NCBI RefSeq assembly: GCF_004379255.2
Contig: NC_056037.1
Coordinates: forward strand, 33,577,012-33,641,011
Length of the DNA stretch: 64,000 nucleotides
DNA from: Salvia splendens
Lineage: Eukaryota; Streptophyta; Magnoliopsida; Lamiales; Lamiaceae
Direction of reading: 5' to 3'
Of the stretch, positions 23,773-33,900 are shown piece after piece (position 1 is the first letter of the stretch; each line of letters begins with the position of its first letter). Made by a program: the position numbers and the translations under genes. The notes below the pieces were generated by a model, which saw only the letters and a list, made by a program, of their open reading frames with translations, did not search any database and was not told the origin of the DNA.

Positions 23773-24331
23773 TAGGGCTGACAATTTTCGACACGACACG
23801 ATAATCTGATACGAATACGCACGAAATTATTGGGTTGTGGTCAAGTCTTATTGGATCCATGTCCTTATCGGGTTGACCCATTAAGAACCCGATAATTTCG
23901 GGTTGGGTTCGGGTCGGATGCGGGTCGGATACGGGTAACCCATTAAGAAATAATATTATTATTTTTATTATTATTTAAAAAAATATATATTACCTTAATT
24001 TTTTAATTTATTATAAATTAGGTTTAAATAGTATAAAACGAATTTTAATTGTGTAAATTAGGTTAAAAATTAAGGTTTAATCGTGTAATATTAGGTTTTA
24101 ATCATGTAATATCAGGTTCGGGTTGTTATCGTGTCGTGTCAACCCATATTATATCGTGTCGATAACGGGTTCGTGTCGGGTGCGGGTCGTGTTCGGATTT
24201 GAAGGTAGCAGGTCGGGTTCATGTTCGGAATTACAGTTTCCTTAACAGGTCGGGTTCAGGTTAGGCTTATTGGGTTGGGTCATTATCAGGTTGACCCGAT
24301 AACGACCCAATCCGCACGATTTGCCAGCCCT
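23773..24331. mobile_element. Mutator-like MITE with 9 bp target duplication
   Basis: The ends TAGGGCTGACAA and (reverse complement of the right end) TAGGGCTGGCAA form a short inverted repeat. The flanks carry the same 9 bp AACTCATGA at 23764-23772 and 24332-24340, the length made by MULE transposases. The interior is non-coding and made of diverged CGGGTTCGGGTCGGATGCGG-type repeats and TAATTAGGTT words. 559 bp. Confidence 0.82.
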
Positions 24332-24557
24332 AACTCATGAGAACCAATGAACTATATTTGACCATAGTAAATCTTGGACTAGTCGATTATGCCCTGAGTT
24401 AGAATCTGAAAATCTATAGAGTAATGCCTACAATTGAGGGCATGTTGGTCAATTCATCCCCGTTATCCATAACACAACACAAGTGCACAACTCTACCGAC
24501 CCTCAAAACCGTATCAGCATAAGCAATCCTTTCAGCTCTGAATCAGTAGTAACGGCC

Positions 24558-25661
24558 ATGGCAATGGCGACCTCTATCTCCGCTATCACCTCATCCTTAT
24601 CTTCGCTATCCTTTTCCTCCCAAGTATCTCAGAAGCCCGGGCTTTCCACTTCTCTTCCGCCAAAGTCTATCTCCTTGAAATTTTCCGCCCCCAAATTCCC
24701 CACCCTCATCGTCGCCTCCTCCGCTGCCGTCGCTGAACCCGGCTTGGAGAAGCAGGATTTGGAGAAACTGGTGAAATCTAGGCTTCCTGGTGGGTTCGCC
24801 GCTCAGACTATCATCGGCACCGGCCGCAGGAAGAGCGCTATTGCTAGGGTTGTTCTGCAGGAAGGCACCGGAAAAATCATCATCAATTATCGCGACGCTC
24901 AGGTGATTAAAACACCAATTTTTAACCTTAATCGTATCAATTTTGTTGAATTTCATATTTTTTTCGTTTAGGGATACAGTTAATGCAATGAGTCCCGAAA
25001 TGTGGTTAATAACTGAGCTCTAGAGAAAGAAAAGAACTATCATCCAAAAATTAGGTTAATAATTTCTACAATTAATGATTTAGGGGATAGAAACTCCTAT
25101 TATAACAAGTTCTGTTGGTGGTGCATCAGTATATCTGTTACTCTTAACAATGTAAGAACTGCATCAGTGGTCACAAAGGTGTTATATTGAGTACATATTA
25201 GCATACACTATTCACAATGTTCATAGGAAAACATGAGGTTGGTGTGTAGATTGGTGGTAGCAGAGCAAGCAACTTTCACAATCCTGCAGTCAGTGTGCTT
25301 TAAATGTCAATGTTGATGATTGATATCTCTTGCGTAACGCAGGCTGAAACGATTTTGATGATGACTTGCGCAGGAATACCTTCAAGGCAACCCTTTGTGG
25401 CTGCAGTATGTCAAGACTCCTCTGGTGACATTAGGATATGAGAGTAGCTACGATGTCTTTGTAAAGGCACATGGTGGCGGCCTATCTGGGCAGGCCCAAG
25501 CCATATGTCTTGGCGTTGCTCGGGCCTTGCTCAAGGTCAGCGACAGCCATAGATCGCCTCTGAAGCAGGAAGGCCTACTCACCCGGGACGCCAGAGTAGT
25601 TGAGAGGAAGAAGCCTGGGCTAAGGAAAGCTAGGAAGCGCCCACAGTTCTCAAAGCGTTAA
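24558..25661 (+). CDS. RPS9: Plastid 30S ribosomal protein S9 (nuclear gene)
   Basis: Component of the small subunit of the chloroplast ribosome. Two exons, 24558-24902 and 25374-25661, join in frame to 210 residues. The start ATG 24558 ([10 protein letters not shown]) was chosen because it opens a Ser-rich, acid-poor sequence typical of a plastid transit peptide (about 1-55). An upstream in-frame ATG at 24483 exists but adds a non-transit-like stretch. The S9 domain has [36 protein letters not shown] and the basic C-terminal tail [16 protein letters not shown] that reaches the decoding centre. Intact. A truncated copy lies at 29493-30322. Confidence 0.95.
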
Positions 25662-26331
25662 GGTCAGGAACATCTTGCACACTTGATATCCACTCTGTTT
25701 GTGATATTATAGCACTATATGTGTGGAGATATTTTCACCTGCGTAATATTGTTTGAAGAATATTTGAGGGTTGGAAGCCAGAAATCTTGGTGTATATCAG
25801 CTTTGTTCATCCCTACACAAGCTTTTGTTTAGGTTGTTTTGTTTCAGTATGCTCGATTCGAGTTCTTGATCATCATTTCTTGTTGTTCTTGATGTGTATC
25901 TTCAACTGTATGAAATGCAAGTTATTTCGGTTGAATAACATTAATTTTTATTGTCATGGTATAGCTCAAAGATGCTGCAATTTCTAAGATGGCCTACTTT
26001 CTGATGTTATAAACAGGATATTTTCGGGAATCCAATTCATAAGCAATTGTTGCCAAGATTTGTTAGTTTTTTGATCGAACTTATGGAAAGTGTATCTGGT
26101 TTGATACTTTGATAAGAATGGATGCGTTAGTGATGCTTTTGTGCACACAAAAGGCTACAGCAAATGTATAACTATTGTGGTGGGTAAGTAAATAGAGAAT
26201 CACAACATACTAAAGCGTACTGATATGTAAAGTGGATATCAACCAAACCCTAGTGAGATTCTATCCTAAAAGGTAAATAAAAACTAACTAGTGACCACTC
26301 ACTAGACATTCGGCTCGAGCATGGGGCATGC
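25662..26331. other. Convergent spacer between RPS9 and membrane gene A
   Basis: RPS9 3' UTR followed by spacer. Long stretches are repeated at about 30323-30760 after the truncated RPS9 copy (for example TTTGAAGAATATTTGAGGG), which shows the duplicated block runs through here. Confidence 0.6.
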
Positions 26332-28422
26332 TCAGCAATCCACTGTTACAGCCAACTCATTCATGCTTGACATCGTCAAAGCTTCTTCGTCATGATCAAT
26401 ACCTAACCGTCTTTGTCGTCGAACAATTCCAACAACTTCTTCTGTCTTTCCCAAAAGCAGAAATGCTTCGTGCACAGTCTCGTCTCTCTTTCTAATGCAA
26501 CTCTGGTGACACATTTTCATTATAACATGTGGCAAATTGGTGAGACACGCAACCAAAACATCTGCAATCATAACACATAATCTCTCCCACATTTCCTCAC
26601 AACTTTCCTCTTCACCATAGGACAACAAAATGGTTTGACAAATTCTGTGCATGGAGTTTGCAGCCACAACTCTTACTGGGAAGTTTAGAGGATTTCCCAT
26701 ATTGGAATCTTGTGATTCACTCTTCAACTCCATAACAATCTCTTCGGATTTATCAGAGAGCTCTTGCAAGACTTGCTTGCTGTTTCTGCACCATAGAAAT
26801 CCAGTTCTGAGATCGATCTCAGCCCACTTGGAGTAAACTAGCAGTTCCACCAAAATAGAACTTGCAGCATTCCTAATGCTCTTAAGTTTTGCATTTGTGT
26901 CCAAAGTTTTTTCGACTGTTGTTGCCAGAGAAAGGCCTTCACTCACACTGCTCAACAACTGCTTGCGTTGATGCTGGGAGATGTTGGGAAGGGCGAATGC
27001 AATGCTTGTGAGAGTGACTACTTGTAAAGTCCAACAATCATGAGCTAAGCCTAAAACTAAAGTTGCAATTTGGCTAGTATTAGAGCTATCAGATTTGTGT
27101 AGAAGATTTAAAAGATTGGAGGGCTTCTTTTCTCTACCTATCTTAATCATGCCATCAGCCTCGCGGCACATGCTTCTCACCAAGCTTGTCGGCAGCTTCA
27201 CCTCGCCATCTAGTAACAGAACATAACTGCTTAGGTAGTTCAGATCTAAGTCGTCATCACCCGATGATGTATCATGATGCCTTCTCACATACATGTTGAT
27301 GTGAGAGCAGCACAATACAAGTGGAGCCAACATGAAGCCAGAAATGAAGATGAGGGTTTTGCTTGCAAGAACAATAAAACTCTGAACTCCAATGCAGAAA
27401 GTTAGCACACTCCATTTTGCATAAAAAAGACATTTGCCCCATCTCTTTGGCCCAATCTTGATGCCTGCGGAGCTGTTTCTGCAGTCGTTGAGCGTCTGAA
27501 TCCAGTAACTTTCAATCACCCATGTATTGGTTGATGAGCAACGAAACACGAGGGCGACTAACCATCTCAACATAGCCAGAATCACTGCTATCCCGACTCC
27601 GTGGGACTGAACTGCTACAATCCTTTTGGTGTAAACTCCATAGGGCGTTTTACCTGGCGCATTCGCACTTGTCCCTTCAAGAACATGAACCACAGTATAT
27701 ATGATGCCAAAAAATGAGGTGATCATAGATGAAGCTGCGCAAACACAAGAACGCGCTATCACAAACTGAGGGCAGCTGCTCTCTGCCATCACCCAGTATT
27801 TCATCATCTGTCTTCTTTGATCATCCATCTTGAAGCTCTCCACTAATTCTTCTTCCTTCTCCAAAGCTTCTCTGTGCTTCTCTTCGTACTTTTGTTTCAG
27901 ACTCCTCTTCATCGCTGACACGCTAAGCGCCAGGCAAACTAGCATCGCAAGAGAAACTAACATTGCAACAGAAGGGATCATTGCTCGTGATAGGAAACGC
28001 TGTACCTCGATGGTATGAATGGCGATATTAGCCGTGATGGTGACCACGAGAAGGGCTAGGCCGACACAACTTGTGAGCAGATCTTTGTCGTTCATGGATC
28101 CCAAAGAAGGCATCACAATGTTGAGAGCTGTGAACATGAAGAGCAAGCTTGTGAACTTTGCAGATGTATCTGTCTCGGAGTTGATCATGACGGTGTTGAT
28201 ATCCATGGGAAGCTTCATTGCCACGGCTAGTAGAGTCAAAGAAGCGCCGTTGAGAGAGGTGTATTTGCAGGGAAACCATAGCTGCTTGCGCCGGAAGCTG
28301 TTGAAAGCGTCAGCCGACATTGCAAGGATGCACAGTGCAGAAGCCGCTGCGATGTATAAGCCCACCCATGGCATCGCTGCATCTAGCTGCTTCTGCACTG
28401 TGTTGTCGGAATCATAATCCAT
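26332..28422 (-). CDS. Uncharacterised multi-pass membrane protein, copy A
   Basis: Intronless, 696 residues from ATG 28422 (MDYDSDNTVQKQ); an upstream in-frame ATG (28476) adds 18 residues, but the lower start matches the other copies. I do not recognise a named family. The first about 390 residues hold about nine hydrophobic segments (first: PWVGLYIAAASALCILAMSA). A charged K/E-rich loop at about 172-210 is followed by SCPQFVIARS. Between membrane segments 7 and 8 lies CRNSSAGIKIGPKRWGKCL, and before segment 7 KTPYGVYTKRIVAVQ. The C-terminal about 300 residues are soluble and helical and end in VDC. The reading frame is clean, so it is probably functional. It is convergent with RPS9. Confidence 0.85.
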   Translation of the reverse strand: MDYDSDNTVQKQLDAAMPWVGLYIAAASALCILAMSADAFNSFRRKQLWFPCKYTSLNGASLTLLAVAMKLPMDINTVMINSETDTSAKFTSLLFMFTALNIVMPSLGSMNDKDLLTSCVGLALLVVTITANIAIHTIEVQRFLSRAMIPSVAMLVSLAMLVCLALSVSAMKRSLKQKYEEKHREALEKEEELVESFKMDDQRRQMMKYWVMAESSCPQFVIARSCVCAASSMITSFFGIIYTVVHVLEGTSANAPGKTPYGVYTKRIVAVQSHGVGIAVILAMLRWLVALVFRCSSTNTWVIESYWIQTLNDCRNSSAGIKIGPKRWGKCLFYAKWSVLTFCIGVQSFIVLASKTLIFISGFMLAPLVLCCSHINMYVRRHHDTSSGDDDLDLNYLSSYVLLLDGEVKLPTSLVRSMCREADGMIKIGREKKPSNLLNLLHKSDSSNTSQIATLVLGLAHDCWTLQVVTLTSIAFALPNISQHQRKQLLSSVSEGLSLATTVEKTLDTNAKLKSIRNAASSILVELLVYSKWAEIDLRTGFLWCRNSKQVLQELSDKSEEIVMELKSESQDSNMGNPLNFPVRVVAANSMHRICQTILLSYGEEESCEEMWERLCVMIADVLVACLTNLPHVIMKMCHQSCIRKRDETVHEAFLLLGKTEEVVGIVRRQRRLGIDHDEEALTMSSMNELAVTVDC

Positions 28423-28882
28423 CAAGAAACTAATGAGTTGAACGAAAATTATTTGTGTTTGACAATTTGTTTTCAAACGTTTTATATCTATGTATGGAGG
28501 ACATATTTTGCTCTTGGGAAAGGCTTAAATATGTGTACCGCTGACTTTTGGCTAACGGTTTTCTGTCAAAGAAGCATGTCATCATTTTGAATTGAACATT
28601 GCATTTTAATACTCAAATATATAATCGGTGGTCAAGTGTTGGACTGAAAATTCGCGCATTTCAATGAATCCCATTTAATGTGAGGGAAACTATAAAAGAG
28701 ATGGTTTTAAATAGTTTGAGGAGACAAGTATAAAAAAAATTAGAGGACGTTTAAGATGGCAATGGGTAGCTAGTCTTTTTTATATGTAAAAAATATCACC
28801 ACATTATTGACTAAATTGGGTAATTTGACTTTTGATTCGTTCAACTGAGGTCTCACTTTTTGTTTCTTGCATGAGTTAAGTT

Positions 28883-29102
28883 TCCAACTTTGTCTTATAT
28901 ACTATAGAAACTATAGAAATGAGGGAGGAAATTACAACTGATGTGGAAACTATAGAAATGAGGGAGGAAATTATAACTGATGTGAAGAGGGCTCCAACTT
29001 TGTCTTATATACTATAGAAACTATAGAAATGAGGGAGAAAATTACAACTGATGTGGAAACTATAGAAATGAGGGAGGAAATTATAACTGATGTGAAGAGG
29101 GC
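28883..29102. repeat. Tandem duplication, two 110 bp units
   Basis: Units 28883-28992 and 28993-29102 begin TCCAACTTTGTCTTATATAC and differ at very few bases. Each unit contains an internal near-duplicate (ACTATAGAAATGAGGGAGGA twice), giving a two-level tandem structure. Confidence 0.9.
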
Positions 29103-29492
29103 TTGAACTCGGCACATCATACAATAATGTCTAAGCTCCTTGCTACTAGGACAAAGGCTCTGGACTAAAATCTTATTTAAGTTACATAAGTGTTTATTGT
29201 TTTATTATTATTCCAATTTAATAGAAGATAATGAAATTAAATTATAATTTATTTTAAAAAATATTGAAATATTTTCATTATAGTTAATTTTTCATTATAT
29301 CTAGTCCCATGATTTTTTTTTATTATGGATTCGTCACTTGAGTATGAGATAAAATAGTTTCTACTCTATTTGAGATAAAATAATCATATTCTCTTGTGAG
29401 TATGTGTGACAAAATAATCAGACTCCTCTTTTGCCCATCTATCAAGTACTACTACTATACGAGAGAGATGCTATCGGAATCATGATCTATCA
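29103..29492. other. Spacer before the RPS9 relic
   Basis: AT-rich, no coding signal. The left boundary of the second RPS9-membrane-gene block falls at its right end. Confidence 0.5.
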
Positions 29493-30322
29493 GCGGCCAC
29501 AGGTATAGCGCTATTGCTTGGGTTATTCTGCAGGATGGCACCGGCAAAATCATTATCAATTATCGCGACGCCCAGGTGATTAAAACGCGCTCAAATTTTA
29601 CCTTTATCATATCAATTTCGATGAATTCGTTTATAATGCAATCAGTTTCGAAATGCACTTACCAGTTGTGCTCCAGAAAAAACAAAAAGAACTACTATCA
29701 TCCAAAATTAGGTTAAAATTTTCTAGAATTGATGATTTAGGGATAGCAACTCTTATTATAAGTTCTGTTGGTGGTGCATCAGTATATCTCTTACTCTTAT
29801 CAATGTAAGAACTGCATCAGTGGTCACAAAGGTGTTATTTGGAGTACATATTAGCATGCACAATTCACTATGCTCATAGAAAAACATGAGGAGAGGTTGG
29901 TGTGTAGATTGGTGGTAGCAGAGCAGGCAACTTTCACAGCTCTGCAGTCAGTGTGCTTTAAATGTCGATGTTGATGATCAATATCTCTTGCATAGCGCTG
30001 GCTGAAACGAATTGAATGATGATTTATGCAGGAATACCTTCAAGGCTACCCTTTGTGGTAACAGCAGTATGTCAAGACTCCTCTGGTGACATTAGGGTAT
30101 GAGAGTAGCTATGATGTCTTTGTAAAAGCACATGGTGGCAGCCTATCTGGGCAGGCCCAAGCCATATGTCTTGGCGTTGTTCGGGCCTTGCTCAAGCTCA
30201 GTGACAGCCATAGATCGCCTCTGAAGCAGGAAGGCCTCCTCACCCTGGACTCCAGAGTAGTTGAGAGGAAGAAGCCTGGGCTAAGGAAAGCTAGAAAGCG
30301 CCCACAGTTCTCAAAGCGTTAA
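29493..30322 (+). pseudogene. Truncated RPS9 copy (duplicated block)
   Basis: Only the last about 27 codons of exon 1 (ending [12 protein letters not shown] at a GT donor after 29575), the intron, and exon 2 (from about 30032) remain. The transit peptide, start codon and the GTGRRK motif are absent. Exon 2 keeps [10 protein letters not shown] and the tail ending at TAA 30322, but CTGCAG of the intact gene reads TAACAGCAG here, an in-frame stop at about 30058. It lies upstream of copy B just as RPS9 lies upstream of copy A. Confidence 0.9.
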
Positions 30323-31121
30323 GGTCAGGAACATCTTGCACACTCCATATCCTCTCTGTTTGTGATGTTATTGCACTATCTATGGAGATATTTTCACCTG
30401 CGTAATATTGTTTGAAGAATATTTGAGGGTTGGAAGCCTGAAATCTTGGTTTATATCAGCTTTGTTCTTTCCTACACAAGTATTCAGGTTATACTCAATT
30501 CGAGTTCTTCATCTTCCTTTCTTGTTGCTCTGATGTGTATCTTCAAATGTATGAAATGCAAGTTGTTTCAGTTGAACAACATTAATTTTTGGGAATCCAA
30601 TTTCTAAGATAGTCTACTTTCTGATGTTGTAAACAGGATATTCTTGGGAATCCAATTTATAAGCGATTATTGCCAACATTTGTTATTTTTTGATAGGAAT
30701 GGATGTGTAACTGAATGCTTTTGTGCACACAAAAGGTTACACCAAATGTATTACTATTACTACAGTATTTAATTGTTTTTTTGGTGGGTAAGTAAACAGA
30801 ATAGTAATTAGAGAATTACAATATACTAAGGCATTCTCTAGGGAGAACAACCCACCCAAAAAAAAGCAAGCAAGGGACCAACTAAGTGTTAGAATTTACA
30901 AATGTTAGGTAAAGTTTCATTTCATATAAGTAAAGTGGAGATCAATCAAACCCTAGATAGATTCCATCCTAAAACAATCAAACAACTAGTGATCACCCAA
31001 TACTACTAGGCATTTAAGTTGATATTTTCTACTTAAACATTTTCTACGTGGACAATTCACATTGCGAATATCTCACAATCCTTATTCTAGATGTCACATT
31101 TGGCTCGAGCATGAGGCATGC
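30323..31121. other. Spacer duplicated from the RPS9 3' region
   Basis: The first 400 bases match 25662-26200 closely. About 31030-31110 contains TTCACATTGCGAATATCTCA and TTTGGCTCGAGCATGAGGCA, which recur at 33845-33895 in front of copy C, so the same downstream sequence was copied twice. Confidence 0.6.
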
Positions 31122-33158
31122 TCAACAATCTACACTTCCAACCAAGTCATTCATGCTTGACATCTGTCGTCGAACAATTCCAAGAACTTCTTCCGTCTTT
31201 ACCAAAAGCAGAAACGCTTCGCGTACGGTCTTGTCTCTCTTTTCAATGCAACTCTGGTGACACATTTTGGTTATAGCATGTGGCAAATTGGCGAGACACG
31301 CAGACAAAACATCTGCGATCATAACACACAATCTCTCCCACATTTCCTCACAGCTTTCCTCTTCACCATAAGACAGCAAAATGGTTTGACAAATTCTGTA
31401 CATGGAGTTTGCAGCCACAACTCTTGCTGGGAAGTTTAGAGGATTTCCCATATTGGAATCTTGCGATTGACTCTTCCACTCCATGACGATCTCTTCAGCT
31501 TTATCGGATAGCTCTTGCAAGACTTGCTTGCTGTGTGAGCACCATAGAAATCCAGTTCTGAGATCGATCTCAACCCACTTTGAGTAAACTAGCAGTTCCA
31601 CCCAAGTAGCACTTGGAGCATTCCTAATGCTCTTAAGTTTCGCATTTGTATCCAAAGTTTTTTCGACTACTTTTGCAAGAGGAAGGCCTTCGCTAACACT
31701 GCTCAACAACTGCTTGCGTTGATGCTGGGAGACGTTGGAAAGTGCGAGTGCAATGCTTGTGAGAGTGACTACTTGCAGAGTCCAACAATCACGAGCTAAA
31801 ACTAAGGTTGTAATTTGGCTAGTATTAGAGTTATCAGATTTGTGTACAAGATTTATGAGGTTGGAGGGCTTCTTTTCTCTACCTTTCTGAACCATGCCTT
31901 CAGCCTCGCGGCACATGCTTCACACCAAGCTTGTTGGAAGCTCCACCTCGCCATCTAGTAACAGAACATAACTGCTCAAGTAGTTCAGATCCATGTCGTC
32001 ACCACCCGGTGATGTATCATGATGCCTTCTCGCAAACATGTTGATGTGAGAGAAACACAATACAATTGGAGCCACCATGAAGCGAGAAAAGAAGATGAGG
32101 GTTTTGCTTGAAAGAACAATAAAACACTGAACTCCAATGCAGAAAGTTAGCACACACCATTTTGCATCAAGAAGACATTTGCCCCATCTGTTTGGCCCAA
32201 TTTTGATGCCTGCGGAGCTGTTTCTGCAGTTGCTGAGCGTCTGAATCCAGTAGCCTTCAATCATCCATGTGTTGGTTGATGAGCAACGAAAGCTGATGGT
32301 GACGAACCATCTCAACATAGCCAGAATCACGGCTATCCCAGTCCCATAGAACTGAATCTCTATAATCCTTTTGGTGTAAACTCCATAGGGCGTCTTCCCT
32401 GGCACATACTTGACTATCCCATGAATTACATGTACAAAAGTATACAGGATCACGAAAAAGAAGGTCATCAGAGATGAAGCTGCACAAACACTAGAACGCG
32501 CTATCACAAACTGAGGGCAGCTGCTCTCTGCCATCACCCAATATTTCATCATCTCTCTTCTCTGATCACCCAGCTCAAAACCCTCTTCTTCCTTCTCCAA
32601 AGCTTCTCTGTGCTTCTCTTCGTACTTCAGTTTCAGACTCCTCTTCATCGCTGACACGCTAAGCGCCAGGCAAACTAGCATCGCAAGAGAAACTAACATT
32701 ACAACAGAAGGGATCATTGCTTGTGATAGGAAACGTTGCACCTCAATGGTATGAATGGAAACATTAGCCGTGATGGTGACCACGAGAAGGGCTAGGCCGA
32801 CGCAACTTGTGAACAGATCTTTGTCGTTCATGGATCCCAAGGAAGGCATCACAATGTTGAGAGCTGTGAACATGAAGAGCAAGCTTGTGAACTTTGCAGA
32901 TGTATCTGTCTCGGAGTTGATCATGACGGTGTTGATATCCATGGGAAGCTTCATTGCCACGGCTAGTAGAGTCAAAGAAGCGCCGTTGAGAGAGGTGTAT
33001 TTGCAGGGAAACCATAGCTTCTTGCGCCGGAAGCTGTTGAAAGCGTCAGCCGACATTGCAAGGATGCACAGTGCAGAAGCCGCGGCGATGTATAAGCCCA
33101 CCCATGGCATCGCTGCATCTAGCTGCTTCTGCACTTTGCTATCGGAATCATGATCCAT
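31122..33158 (-). pseudogene. Membrane protein copy B, one nonsense codon
   Basis: Same gene as copies A and C, with start ATG 33158 (MDHDSDSKVQKQ). The frame is open to TGA 31920-31922, just after ELPTSLV. In copies A, C and D this codon is AGA (Arg, LVRSMCRE). The frame then stays open to 31122 (ends SVDC), so a single substitution separates it from a full protein. The remaining 5' piece would make about 412 residues with all membrane segments and no soluble C-terminal domain. The N-terminal half matches copy A and the C-terminal half matches copy C. Recent pseudogene or truncated membrane-only product. Confidence 0.88.
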
Positions 33159-33200
33159 CAAGAAACCAATGAGTTGGATGAAAATATTTGTGTTTGACAA

Positions 33201-33680
33201 TCTATTTTCATACGTTAGATATGTATACAGCTTATTTTTGGCTAACGGTTTTCATTTAAAGAAGCATGTATCATTTTGAAGTGTTGGACTGAAAATTTAC
33301 CCATTTCTATGAATCCCATTTAATTATTTGTGAGGGAACCTGTAAAAGAGATGGTTTTAATTGGTTTGAGGAGACAAATATAAAAAAATTAAAGGATGTT
33401 AAAGATGGCAGTGGGTAGCTAGTCCTTTTTATGTACAGTATATATAAAGATCACCAGATTATTGACTAAATAGGCTATTATACTTTTGATTCGTTCAACT
33501 ATGGCTTCAGACTTTTGATTCGTTCAACTAAGGTCTCAAGTTTTGTTTCTTGCATGACTTGAGTCTCCACCTTCGTTTTTTTTCTATATTTTAAAAAAAT
33601 CCTATCCACCACAGTCCAAATAATAAGTTTATAAAAGTAATTCTAGTAAAATCTTATTTAAATTACATTAATGTTTATTA
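33201..33680. other. Upstream region of copy B
   Basis: It shares blocks with the upstream region of copy A at 28480-28870 (GCTAACGGTTTTC, AAGAAGCATGT, GATTCGTTCAACT), so the duplication took promoter sequence with it. Confidence 0.55.
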
Positions 33681-33840
33681 CTCCCAATGTCTGACAATAA
33701 GAGTCTTATTTTTACATGTTTGTCCGTTTCATAAAAAGAGTTTTATTCTACTTTTACCATAAATAATAAGAAAGTCTTATATTCCACTAACTTATTTTAC
33801 TTATTTTATTATTCTATAAAACTAACACTCACATTTTCTT
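33681..33840. mobile_element. Truncated Stowaway-type MITE at a duplication joint
   Basis: The left end TA|CTCCCAATGTCTGACAATAA is present. The element stops without its right end where the copy C downstream sequence (CCATTCACATTGCG) begins, so the breakpoint may have cut the MITE. Confidence 0.5.
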
Positions 33841-33900
33841 TTTGGACCATTCACATTGCGAATATCTCACAGTCACATTTGGCTCGAGCATGAGGCATGC

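Noticed and set aside
28019..28417. 132-codon plus-strand frame repeated opposite copies A, B and C
   Set aside because: It is conserved only because the sense strand is; the sense frame is longer and has membrane-protein character.
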